Source of the DNA: Verrucomicrobiota bacterium
Lineage (GTDB): Bacteria; Verrucomicrobiota; Verrucomicrobiia; Limisphaerales; UBA1096
Assembly: GCA_003972865.1 (NCBI GenBank)
Contig: QOAX01000114.1
Span: 1 to 11,812, forward strand
Reading direction: 5' to 3'
DNA: 11,812 bases
Both the position numbers and the translations under genes were made by a program. The notes under the pieces are model-generated. The model ran no database searches and had not been told where the DNA came from. It worked only from the letters and a program-made list of their open reading frames with translations. Below are positions 1-7,472 of the stretch, in pieces; within the stretch, counting starts at the first letter, position 1; each line of letters starts with the position of its first letter.

Positions 1-189
1 TATGCCTTTGCCGATGGCCATGCCGAGATCAAAAAATGGACCGACCCGGTGCCGCGGGATGAACCTGTGCTCCAACCCCGGGGTCCGTCGGGACGCAATC
101 GAATCCCCAATCATGGCGCCCGAAAAGGCAAACACAACGATTATTGGTGGGTCATTGAGCGATCCACGGCCCCCATAAACAGACCGTAA
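1..189 (+). CDS. Prepilin-like protein, C-terminal end (partial)
   Basis: An open frame enters from the left edge and runs 62 codons to TAA at 187-189. It reads YAFADGHAEIKKWTDP near its start and ends with DYWWVIERSTAPINRP. A phrase of the form 'FADGH-x-x-x-x-K-W-x-D-P' followed by a short tail with a Trp-rich strand is typical, from my knowledge of the family, of the C-termini of type II secretion/type IV pilin-like proteins (N-terminal methylation motif, H-X9-DG type) that PVC bacteria encode in large numbers. The N-terminal methylation motif and helix lie outside the window, so the assignment rests on the tail alone. The role of these proteins is mostly unknown; they are presumed to be assembled or displayed at the cell envelope. 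No neighbour on this side is visible. No clear terminator follows the stop. Confidence 0.72.
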   Translation, partial: YAFADGHAEIKKWTDPVPRDEPVLQPRGPSGRNRIPNHGARKGKHNDYWWVIERSTAPINRP

Positions 190-377
190 GACTCAGCCTG
201 CAAGAGAGGCGCTTTTTCTCGTCTGCATCAAATCGAATCGTTTGTACACCCGACGATTCGTTCCCAGCCAAGGGACAAGCGGCCCTATCAAGAAGGCATT
301 CAACGCTGCTGGCAACTTGGCCAACCCACTTCACCACTTGATCGCTGACGGGCCGATAGCGATTTAGTTTTCTATGC

Positions 378-399
378 GGATCGCTGGGGACAGCGATCC
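378..399. repeat. Perfect 9-bp hairpin with GNRA-type loop
   Basis: GGATCGCTG (378-386) and CAGCGATCC (391-399) are exact reverse complements around a four-base GGGA loop, which fits the GNRA tetraloop class when read as plus-strand RNA. No T tract follows on either strand, so it is not a standard intrinsic terminator. It lies 10 bp before the composite palindrome at 409-434. Its role is unknown. Confidence 0.6.
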
Positions 400-408
400 C
401 TGTCTGCA

Positions 409-434
409 CTTGGCCAAGCGCTTGGCTAACCGGG
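409..434 (-). repeat. Composite TTGGCCAA palindrome, copy 1
   Basis: CTTGGCCAAGCGCTTGGCT at 409-427 contains two overlapping palindromes: CTTGGCCAAG (409-418) and the 14-bp GCCAAGCGCTTGGC (413-426). The whole 19 bp recurs exactly as its reverse complement at 7354-7372. The similarity seems to run on into a following CCGGG (430-434), with a small indel. See the family description under findings. Confidence 0.65.
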
Positions 435-495
435 AGTCGGGACGCTTCCGGTGCGGGATCGGGGGGAACGCCACTGCGAGGCCAAGTTTTCCAAT

Positions 496-524
496 TTGAC
501 TGGCCAAGCCGGGCCCTCTACACT
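496..524 (+). promoter_or_regulatory. Possible sigma70-type promoter
   Basis: TTGACT (496-501, five of six matches to TTGACA) and TACACT (519-524, four of six matches to TATAAT) are separated by 17 bp. The expected start of transcription near 531 would give a leader of about 95 nt before the gene at 626, and probably drives the three-gene ABC module. A TTGGCCAA-like variant (CTGGCCAAGCC) lies in the spacer. The call rests on consensus matching only. Confidence 0.4.
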
Positions 525-625
525 TGAGAACCTTTCACGGGACTGACCATGCCGCGCCTGTCTCGGGGCGGTTTGCCTCCCACCCCGGCCGGTGATGTCC
601 GGCAGGCGGAGTGCAAGTTGATTCC

Positions 626-1861
626 ATGAGAGGATTGACCCTGATTGTGGTTATGATTGTGCCTCATCCCATCGTGAAACTGCCTCGGGTTTCCGGTTCG
701 TCTTGTCGGCCGCCCCGCCCCGCCCTGCGCCATCCCGTGTGGGTGCTGATTGTCTGCGTGTTTTTCGGCGCCCTCTCGGCCTGGGCCTGTTCCGTGCCGG
801 TCTTCCGGTATGCCCTAGAGCGTTGGAACCCCGATGCCTACGGTGTGGTGTTATTCCACAAGGGTTCGTTGACGGGGGAACAGGCCAAGTGGCTCGAGCA
901 AATGGACCCGGACAAGATGCCGACCGACCAGTTCGTCAACCTGATGATCAAGAGGGTGGACCTCGAGGCCGGCCCGGAGCCGGAGGCGGTGAACCTGTGG
1001 AAGGAGCAGGCGACCGAGACGCTGCCCTGGATGATACTGTATTACCCGTGGGCCAGCCGGATTAAGGGGCCGGTCTGGTCGGGTTCGTTCAACGACGACA
1101 ACGTGAAGCGCCTCGTTGATTCACCCGCGCGCCGCGAGATCGCCCGACGCCTGTTGAAGGGCGAGACCGCCGTGTGGGCGTTCCTCGAGAGTGGCGACGA
1201 ACAAAAGGACAACGCGGCTGCGGGGTTGCTGGAGCGGCGACTTCGGCATCTGGAGGCCAACCTGCAACTGCCTGAGATCAATCCCCTCGACGTCATCGAC
1301 GGCTTGATTTCCATTGATGAGTCGGACCTGAAAATCGCCTTCTCGACGCTGCGCCTGTCCCGGGCCGATCCCGCGGAGGAAATCTTCATCCGAATGCTTT
1401 TGGGGAGTGAGAGCGATTTGAAGGATTATGCGAAAGAGCCCATTGTCTTTCCCATTTTCGGACGGGGCCGCGCGCTCTTCGCCCTGGCGGGCGAGGGCAT
1501 CGCCGAGGATGTCATTGACGAGGCGGGCCTGTTCCTGACCGGTTCCTGTTCCTGCGAGGTCAAGGAACAGAATCCCGGCATCGACCTGGTGATGTCGGTT
1601 CACTGGGACCGGCTGGTGCGGCGGCGGCTGGACATCGACCGCGAACTCCCGCCGCTGGCCGGGTTCGTCGGCTTGACCAAGGGCAGCGACGCGACCGCCA
1701 AAAAGCCGGGGCCTGAACTGAAAACCGGCGAAGTCGATTCCCAAGCCGGAGGCCGGAAGCCGGGCGGGGTCAGCACGGTCATCATCAGTTCGCTGGCGGC
1801 CTGCGCCCTGGTGGGCCTCGCCGTGATGGCCGCCGGGTTCTTCCTGGGGCGAAACAAGTGA
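626..1861 (+). CDS. Exported, C-terminally anchored protein of unknown function
   Basis: A 411-residue protein that I cannot assign to a named function. Numbering from the ATG at 626: a basic N-terminal stretch (about 28-36) leads into a hydrophobic segment (about 38-53) ending AWA|C, which fits signal peptidase I cleavage. Cys55 would then be residue 1 of the mature protein; the Trp at -2 makes a lipobox unlikely. Cys55 opens the motif CSVPVFRYALERW, which I recall from exported proteins of PVC bacteria. The middle is a mixed alpha/beta domain with ETLPWMILYYP (about 132-141) and a helix-rich part. A CxC pair (CSC, 308-310) sits in TGSCSCEVKEQNPG. After a polar, Gly/Pro-rich linker a transmembrane helix (about 383-406) ends in FFLGRNK, so the bulk should be periplasmic and anchored at the C-terminus. 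The start is uncertain: GTG at 611 in the same frame is possible, but its GGCGGA is too close, while GGAG at 608-611 is usable, if distant, for the ATG at 626. It precedes an FtsX permease and ATPase and may be their periplasmic partner (inference). Confidence 0.8.
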   Translation: MRGLTLIVVMIVPHPIVKLPRVSGSSCRPPRPALRHPVWVLIVCVFFGALSAWACSVPVFRYALERWNPDAYGVVLFHKGSLTGEQAKWLEQMDPDKMPTDQFVNLMIKRVDLEAGPEPEAVNLWKEQATETLPWMILYYPWASRIKGPVWSGSFNDDNVKRLVDSPARREIARRLLKGETAVWAFLESGDEQKDNAAAGLLERRLRHLEANLQLPEINPLDVIDGLISIDESDLKIAFSTLRLSRADPAEEIFIRMLLGSESDLKDYAKEPIVFPIFGRGRALFALAGEGIAEDVIDEAGLFLTGSCSCEVKEQNPGIDLVMSVHWDRLVRRRLDIDRELPPLAGFVGLTKGSDATAKKPGPELKTGEVDSQAGGRKPGGVSTVIISSLAACALVGLAVMAAGFFLGRNK

Positions 1862-1888
1862 AGGCCAGTTTTCCGGGAATCACGCCGC

Positions 1889-1900
1889 GCTTGGCCAAGC
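1889..1900. repeat. GCTTGGCCAAGC palindrome
   Basis: A perfect 12-bp palindrome in the gap between the exported protein (stop at 1859-1861) and the permease (ATG at 1944). It is the cleanest single copy of the intergenic family. A TTG-initiated version of the permease would begin just after it; its position supports the later ATG as the true start. Confidence 0.6.
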
Positions 1901-1943
1901 TTTGGTGGAAGCCACACCCAACGCGTTCCCGCACCGCGATGCC

Positions 1944-3221
1944 ATGAAGATCTGGGGGATGATGTGGCGCGAGATCGCCTTTCGAAAGCTCAACTTCGGG
2001 CTGGCGCTATTCTCGGTGTCCGCCGCCGTCGCCTGTCTGGTCGGAACGCTGACCCTGTTGCGGGCCGACGAACTGCGCACCGACCGGTTGCTGGCCAAGA
2101 AGGAAGCCGAGGTGGCCAAGGCCGGTGCCAGTCTTGAGGACGCCATTCGCAGGATCACCAAGGGGCTTGGCTTCAACATCATCATCCTTCCCGAGGATCA
2201 GGATTTGAACGAGATGCACCTCGAGGGCAGCCTCAGCAAGCAGATGCCGGAGGAATACGTCCATCGCTTGGCCAAGTCGAAAATCGTCACGGTCAACCAC
2301 CTGCTGCCCACGGTGATGAAGAAACTGACCTGGCCGGAAACGGGATTGTCTGTCGTCCTTTATGGGACCCGGGGCGAGGTTCCGATCCAGCATCGCGATC
2401 CCAAGAAACCGCTCCTGGACACGGTGCCCGAGGGAACGATGATCATCGGCCATCATGTCAGCCAAAAGCTCGGGTTGCGGGAGGGCGATGAGACCACCCT
2501 GTTGGGCCACAAGTTCTCCGTCGGGAAGATTCACGGGGAACGCGGCAACATCGATGACGGCACGGTCTGGATCAACTTGGCCAAGGCACAGGAACTGCTT
2601 GGCATGCGGAACCTGATCCATGCCATCCAGGCGCTGGAATGTCATTGCGCCGGGGACCGCATCTCCCAGATTCGGGCGGAGATCGCCGGAATTCTTCCCG
2701 GCACTCAGGTCATCGAGCGCGGCCCGCCCGCCCTGGCAAGAGCCGAGGCCCGGGATCAGGCCAGGCAGTCCGCCGAGGATGCCCTGGCCCGGGCGGTGGC
2801 CAACCGCCGTGAACTGCGCGGACAGCGTGAGGCATTTGCCGCCGTGTTGGCGCCGTTGATCTGGGTCGGCGCGGCGGTCTGGATTGGGTTCCTCATGCTC
2901 GGCAACGTGCGGGAGCGAAGGGCCGAGATCGGCATCCTGCGTGCGATCGGCTTCCGCTCGTCCCAAATCCTCCTGCTGTTTCTCGGCAAGGCATTTCTTT
3001 TTGGCATCCTCGGGACCCTGCTTGGCTTCGTGGTGGGGGCGCTCGCGGTGGCGTCGCTGGGAGAAATGCCGGCCGGCTGGGAGTTACTGCGAAACCCGGA
3101 GGCGCCAATCCATTTTGGGCTCGCCCTCGGTCTGGCCGTGGCCCTGTCCGTTTTCGCCAGTTGGATTCCGGCACTCTCGGCCGCCCGTCAGGATCCGGCC
3201 CTGGTTTTGCAGGAGGAATGA
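1944..3221 (+). CDS. FtsX/MacB-type ABC transporter permease
   Basis: A 425-residue integral membrane subunit with the MacB/LolC-like plan: one N-terminal transmembrane helix (about 18-39), a large extracytoplasmic domain (about 40-299), then three C-terminal helices (about 300-320, 347-370, 390-411). The cytoplasmic loop after helix 2 reads RERRAEIGILRAIGFRSSQI (323-342), a hallmark of FtsX-domain permeases and the probable contact with the ATPase. Such permeases transmit ATP-driven movement to the periplasmic face rather than forming a classic channel. The periplasmic part has two Ala/Lys/Glu/Arg-rich stretches likely to be coiled (about 41-72 and 262-298) and a CxC pair (CHC, 233-235). The start is chosen at ATG 1944; an upstream in-frame TTG at 1902 would add 14 unlikely residues, and ATG 1959 or 1962 is a good alternative because relatives often begin at M-x-W-R-E-I. 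The end contains AGGAGGA, the ribosome binding site of the next gene. Substrate unknown; lipoprotein, lipid or peptide export are possibilities. Confidence 0.9.
   Translation: MKIWGMMWREIAFRKLNFGLALFSVSAAVACLVGTLTLLRADELRTDRLLAKKEAEVAKAGASLEDAIRRITKGLGFNIIILPEDQDLNEMHLEGSLSKQMPEEYVHRLAKSKIVTVNHLLPTVMKKLTWPETGLSVVLYGTRGEVPIQHRDPKKPLLDTVPEGTMIIGHHVSQKLGLREGDETTLLGHKFSVGKIHGERGNIDDGTVWINLAKAQELLGMRNLIHAIQALECHCAGDRISQIRAEIAGILPGTQVIERGPPALARAEARDQARQSAEDALARAVANRRELRGQREAFAAVLAPLIWVGAAVWIGFLMLGNVRERRAEIGILRAIGFRSSQILLLFLGKAFLFGILGTLLGFVVGALAVASLGEMPAGWELLRNPEAPIHFGLALGLAVALSVFASWIPALSAARQDPALVLQEE
3211..3217 (+). promoter_or_regulatory. Strong Shine-Dalgarno of the ABC ATPase
   Basis: AGGAGGA lies inside the last codons of the permease, 7 bp before the GTG at 3225. 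It is the only textbook ribosome binding site among the genes here and fixes the GTG start. The overlap implies translational coupling of permease and ATPase. Confidence 0.8.
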
Positions 3222-3224
3222 ACC

Positions 3225-3905
<681 letters not shown>

Positions 3906-3912
3906 CAAACGG

Positions 3913-3950
3913 AACCGCTGTTTTTTTACGGTTGAAGCCGTCCAGCGGTT
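3913..3950. repeat. Nested inverted repeat behind the ABC genes
   Basis: AACCGCTG (3913-3920) and CAGCGGTT (3943-3950) are exact reverse complements. The 22-nt loop holds a T7 run (3921-3927) and a smaller stem ACGG (3928-3931) with CCGT (3938-3941). It begins 8 bp after the ATPase stop and ends 81 bp before the next ATG. It could end or attenuate transcription of the ABC unit, but the T run is inside the loop rather than after the stem, so it is not a standard terminator. Confidence 0.5.
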
Positions 3951-4031
3951 GTGTTCGTATCCTCGGCATCAGCTTGAAGCCGGGTGTTGGCCCGCAAATT
4001 TTCAACGCAACATCCGTTTCACTCAAATCTC

Positions 4032-7000
4032 ATGAAAAAAATATCGGCTCTTTCAACCGGCATCATGGCCGCGGTCGTGTTCGCCGCCACGAACCCTGTC
4101 TCCGCTAATCCCATTCCCCAAGGGCTCGAGGAACGCTTGCTGGAGGAAGGCGGGGTGCGCCGCGGCATTTGCGCGGTGCTGGGTATCGACGCGGACTTGT
4201 CCCTGCGGCTGGCCCGGGAAAGCGGGCTGCTAGTTCACGTTCGCGACCCCCGGCCCGGGGCAGTTCTCGACCTGCGGAAACAGGCCGACCAGGCGGGCGT
4301 CGGGATTCGCCGGCTGGCCGCCGAGCAGGGCGGGCTGAAAGCGCTCCCCTACGCCGACAACACCATCGACCTGATCATCGCCTCCCAAGCCAATGAACTC
4401 TTGGGGCAGCTCTCCGCCGCCGAGGTTCTGCGGGCTCTCCGCCCGGAGGGCATCGCGATCATCGGCCAACGTGACCCCGGCTCCGACGCCCGGGAGTCCT
4501 CTCAAAAACTGGAGGCATGGGCAGACCGGGGAGACACCAAGCCGGCCGCCTGGAACGATCCCTCCGGTGTCTGGATCAAAATCCAGAAGCCGCCGCTCAA
4601 GGGAGCGGATGACTGGTCGCACTGGGAGAAGGGCCCCGACAACAACCCGGTCTCGCGGGATCAGGTGATCAAGGCACCCTACATGACCCAGTTCATGGCC
4701 AATCCGTTATACATTGGCATGCCATCGATCACCACCGCGGCCGGGGGGCGGACCTTTCTTGCGGTCGGGCACATCGCGCATCACCGGCGCGAGTGGGACG
4801 GCCTGCTCCGGATCATTGCTCGCAGCGGCTACAACGGCAAGGTGCTCTGGGAACGCAAGCTGCCCCAGGGCTACCTCGTTCACCGCTCGGCCTTCATCGC
4901 CACAAAGGAGACGTTTTACATGATTGACGGCGACCGGTGCCTGATGCTCGACGCCCAGACCGGCAGTGAGCAGGGGGAAATCCGTATCCCCGGGGTCAAG
5001 GGCGACTGGAAATGGATGGCCCTGCTCGACGGCACGCTTTACGTCTTGGCCGGCAAAACGGATCCCGGCGCGGAAATCACCAAGGGCGACCGCGCCTTCG
5101 GCGGCTGGAGTTGGGCCGACCTGAGCCAGGGCTATTACGGCAGCCAGATTCCGTTCGGGTTTGGCGACACCGTGGCGGCGTTCGACCTTGGACGCCAGGC
5201 CGCCCGGTGGGTTCACCGCGAGGAGACGCTCATCGACTCGCGGGGCATGGCCGTCCAGGGGAACCGGATCTTCCTCTATTGCCCGGAGAGCCACCTGAGA
5301 AGCCTGGACATCCGGTCCGGGGAAATCGCGTGGACCAACGCAAACAAGGCGGTCCTCGGGCTGATCGGGCAGCCCGGGCGCGGCCTGACCTCGACCCCAG
5401 GTTTCCGGACCGCCTGCATGCTGGTGGCCACCCCGCAGGCGCTGATTGTCCAGGGCCAGACGCGCATGAACGTCATCGCGGTTTCCACCGAGACAGGCGA
5501 CCTGCTCTGGCAACGGAAAAAAATTACCAACAACCCCAACGCCATTTACGTGGACAACAAGGTCATCCTTGGCGTCGGCGAGCGGGGCAGCCATGTGGTG
5601 ATCGATCCGTTCAGCGGCGAGATCGAGGAGGATCTGAAATTCTTCAAGCGAGCCTGCACGCGCCTGACCGCCAGTTCGGATTCCTTTTTCTGCCGGGGAG
5701 AGGGCACGCTTCGGTTCGACCGCTCGCAGCGAAAGGTTCTGATCGACGGCGCCGCCCGTCCCGCCTGCAACGACGGTGCCCTGCCGGCCAACGGCATGCT
5801 CTACATCGGGCCGTGGCAGTGCGACTGCAATCTCTCGATCATCGGCCACCTCGGGAAATGTTCCGCCGGCGCGTTTCGGTTCGACCACTGGGCCACCGAG
5901 GCGGAGCGCCTTCAAACCACCAGCCACGCGCTGGACGCCGGCAACGTCCTCCCGGTCACGGACCGGGACTGGCCCACCTATCGCGGCAACAACTCGCGCA
6001 GCGCCTCGACCCAGGTCCGTCTCGAGTCCCCCATGCGGATGAAGTGGCGGTTTCGGCCCAACCTGCCAACCATCCCGACCCCGCCGACGGCGGCCGGCGG
6101 ACTGGTTTTCACAGCGGGGGACGACGGGAAAATCCGGGCCATTGACGCCGCCGACGGCTCGTTGAAATGGGAATACCTGACGCCGGCCCCGATCAAGCAG
6201 TCCCCGTCGATCTGGAACAGCCGCGCCTACGCGGGCGGCGGCGACGGACAGGTTTACTGCCTCGATGCCGCCACCGGCCAACTGCTCTGGCGGTTCCGGG
6301 CGGCGCCGGTCGAGCGGCACATCATGGTTTACGGCAGCCTCTGCTCCACGTGGCCCGCCCACAGTGGCGTGCTGGTTCGGGACGGCGTCGCCTATGTTGG
6401 CGCGGGAATCATCGATCAGGACGGCACTTATGTTTACGCGCTGGACGCGGAGACCGGGAAAATCATCTGGCAAAACAATTCCTCCGGCCATCTCAACGCG
6501 GAACTGCGCAAGGGCGTGAGCGTGCAGGGCAACCTTTCAATACAAGGCGGCCACCTGCTGATGGCCGGCGGCAACCAGGTTTCCCCGGCTCGCTACGACC
6601 TCCAGAGCGGGGCCTGCGACGCGCCATCGTTCGCCCAGGGCCAGCCCAAGGCCAACAACGGAAAATTCGTCGGCGTCTTCCGGGACGACACAGCGATTGC
6701 CGGGGGGCGGATTCTCCATTCCTCGGCCCGCAACGTGGCCACCAAGGGCAGTTTCGACGCCTACCGGGAAGGCCGGCGGGCGCGGTTTGTTTACGGCGGC
6801 ATCCCCCCGGCCTGGAACGGGGAGAGTTTTGCGTTCGTCAACTTCAAGTTCGGCAAACTGACCTGCCTCGACAGCGTAAAGGTTGCGGAACAAATCGCCG
6901 AGGGACTGCCCCGGGCCACGGGCGGCCGGGACCGCGGTTTTGGCGGACTGGCGGCGTTGCTGGAAAAGGGGGACGCGGCGCGCTGGAAAACAGACCTCGC

Positions 7001-7256
7001 CGGCTCGAACAAGTTCGAGGTGGTCGCCCTGCTCGTCTGCCCCAACGCCGTGGTGACGGTGACGCATTCGCAGGCGCTGACCCGTTCACAGCCCCAATGG
7101 TGGCTGGTGGCGTTCGACAAGGACAGCGGCAGGCAGATTCTGCGCCAGGAAATCCGTGGAGAACCGCTGCCGGACGGCCTACTGATGGATCGACAGGGCC
7201 AGGTCGTGGTCGCGATGCTGGATGGCAGCCACCTCTGTTTCGGCCCGGGAAACTGA
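4032..7256 (+). CDS. Secreted methyltransferase-like / PQQ-type beta-propeller protein
   Basis: A 1074-residue exported protein. From ATG 4032 the N-terminus is a signal peptide: KK, a hydrophobic core, and a cleavage site VSA|NP after residue 25. Residues about 43-145 look like a class I methyltransferase (Rossmann) fold: a GICAVLGID first strand, LARESGLLVHVRDP as second strand, ALPYADNTIDLIIAS around 105-119, and LRALRPEGIAIIGQ at 133-146. It lacks a clear glycine-rich SAM loop, and SAM is not expected outside the cytoplasm, so it may be a structural relic or bind something else. A linker with DDWSHWEKGPDNNPVS (193-208) leads into PQQ-type propeller repeats with the phrases L-D-A-x-T-G and W; a second propeller starts at DWPTYRGNN (646-654) and holds AIDAADGSLKW, CLDAATGQLLW and ALDAETGKIIW. 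A Cys-rich insert (Cys579, CDC 597-599, Cys610) lies between. PQQ-enzyme catalytic residues were not identified; it may be a scaffold or a dehydrogenase. Start chosen over GTG 3984 because of the signal peptide; no Shine-Dalgarno is seen. Confidence 0.85.
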   Translation: MKKISALSTGIMAAVVFAATNPVSANPIPQGLEERLLEEGGVRRGICAVLGIDADLSLRLARESGLLVHVRDPRPGAVLDLRKQADQAGVGIRRLAAEQGGLKALPYADNTIDLIIASQANELLGQLSAAEVLRALRPEGIAIIGQRDPGSDARESSQKLEAWADRGDTKPAAWNDPSGVWIKIQKPPLKGADDWSHWEKGPDNNPVSRDQVIKAPYMTQFMANPLYIGMPSITTAAGGRTFLAVGHIAHHRREWDGLLRIIARSGYNGKVLWERKLPQGYLVHRSAFIATKETFYMIDGDRCLMLDAQTGSEQGEIRIPGVKGDWKWMALLDGTLYVLAGKTDPGAEITKGDRAFGGWSWADLSQGYYGSQIPFGFGDTVAAFDLGRQAARWVHREETLIDSRGMAVQGNRIFLYCPESHLRSLDIRSGEIAWTNANKAVLGLIGQPGRGLTSTPGFRTACMLVATPQALIVQGQTRMNVIAVSTETGDLLWQRKKITNNPNAIYVDNKVILGVGERGSHVVIDPFSGEIEEDLKFFKRACTRLTASSDSFFCRGEGTLRFDRSQRKVLIDGAARPACNDGALPANGMLYIGPWQCDCNLSIIGHLGKCSAGAFRFDHWATEAERLQTTSHALDAGNVLPVTDRDWPTYRGNNSRSASTQVRLESPMRMKWRFRPNLPTIPTPPTAAGGLVFTAGDDGKIRAIDAADGSLKWEYLTPAPIKQSPSIWNSRAYAGGGDGQVYCLDAATGQLLWRFRAAPVERHIMVYGSLCSTWPAHSGVLVRDGVAYVGAGIIDQDGTYVYALDAETGKIIWQNNSSGHLNAELRKGVSVQGNLSIQGGHLLMAGGNQVSPARYDLQSGACDAPSFAQGQPKANNGKFVGVFRDDTAIAGGRILHSSARNVATKGSFDAYREGRRARFVYGGIPPAWNGESFAFVNFKFGKLTCLDSVKVAEQIAEGLPRATGGRDRGFGGLAALLEKGDAARWKTDLAGSNKFEVVALLVCPNAVVTVTHSQALTRSQPQWWLVAFDKDSGRQILRQEIRGEPLPDGLLMDRQGQVVVAMLDGSHLCFGPGN

Positions 7257-7346
7257 GCCTTTTCATGGCATCATCATGGCGGTGACGATTCCGCTTTCTG
7301 GAGGGACGAGCTTGCGTGTCCGTTCGTTCCCCTGGCCACATGACCC

Positions 7347-7372
7347 CCGGCTCAGCCAAGCGCTTGGCCAAG
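7347..7372 (+). repeat. Composite TTGGCCAA palindrome, copy 2
   Basis: AGCCAAGCGCTTGGCCAAG at 7354-7372 is the exact reverse complement of 409-427, preceded by CCCGG as the other copy is followed by CCGGG. It contains the 14-bp palindrome GCCAAGCGCTTGGC (7355-7368). Its last bases run straight into the terminator stem of the propeller gene. Confidence 0.65.
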
Positions 7373-7406
7373 GGGATGGACTCATTCCCCAGCCTTGTTT
7401 TTTTTT
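7372..7406 (+). terminator. Intrinsic terminator of the propeller gene
   Basis: GGGGATG (7372-7378, position 7372 shared with the preceding palindrome) pairs with CATTCCCC (7383-7390) with one bulged base. A T9 run follows at 7398-7406. An outer pairing of CAAG before the stem with CTTG (7394-7397) would extend it up to the T run. It is about 115 bp after the stop of the propeller gene and reads in the same direction. Confidence 0.65.
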
Positions 7407-7450
7407 CGATGACGAGAGACGAGGATGAGTAGGAGGACGGGTGGGTGCGC

Positions 7451-7462
7451 GCTTGGCCAAGT
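7451..7462. repeat. TTGGCCAA palindrome next to oxidoreductase stop
   Basis: CTTGGCCAAG (7452-7461) is a perfect 10-bp palindrome lying 11 bp beyond the stop of the minus-strand oxidoreductase, within GCGCGCTTGGCCAAGTAC. The neighbouring GGCCTA (7465-7470) can also pair with TTGGCC. It may serve as a 3' stem for that gene's transcript; no T run follows on the minus strand. Confidence 0.5.
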
Positions 7463-7472
7463 ACGGCCTAGC

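Larger units (their letters stand above)
190..625. other. Noncoding region rich in hairpins and palindromes
   Basis: About 435 bp between the prepilin-like gene and the next gene. I see no convincing gene; the open frames on either strand have no recognisable protein features. It holds a perfect 7-bp inverted repeat (CGAATCG 234-240 with CGATTCG 254-260), a TTGGCCAA site at 317-324, a perfect 9-bp hairpin with a GGGA loop at 378-399, a composite palindrome at 409-434, a variant CTGGCCAAGCC at 500-510, and a promoter-like pair at 496-524. The density of structure suggests a regulatory leader or an intergenic repeat cluster rather than decayed coding sequence. Confidence 0.6.
7257..7472. other. 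Convergent intergenic region with terminator and two palindromes
   Basis: About 216 bp between the stop of the propeller gene and the end of the minus-strand oxidoreductase. No credible gene is seen. It contains a composite palindrome (7347-7372), an intrinsic terminator reading rightwards (7372-7406), and another TTGGCCAA palindrome (7451-7462) close to the oxidoreductase stop. Confidence 0.6.

Noticed and set aside
152..409. 85-codon minus-strand frame in the first intergenic region
   Set aside because: No ribosome binding site or motif, and it overlaps the end of the prepilin-like gene and the perfect hairpin at 378-399; more likely noncoding.
2007..2966. 319-codon open frame on the minus strand inside the permease gene
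   Set aside because: Antisense shadow of a gene with clear FtsX features; the translated sequence shows no recognisable domain.
4707..6491. 594-codon open frame on the minus strand inside the propeller gene
   Set aside because: It lies wholly opposite a clear secreted protein, its translation is low-complexity and Gly/Arg/Val-rich with no motif, and long antisense frames are expected in GC-rich genes with strong third-position bias.
5012..7285. Two long plus-strand frames (377 and 372 codons) overlapping the propeller gene
   Set aside because: They are the +1 shadow of the real frame, with Arg/Gly/Pro-rich composition; the real frame is uninterrupted, so no frameshift needs explaining.
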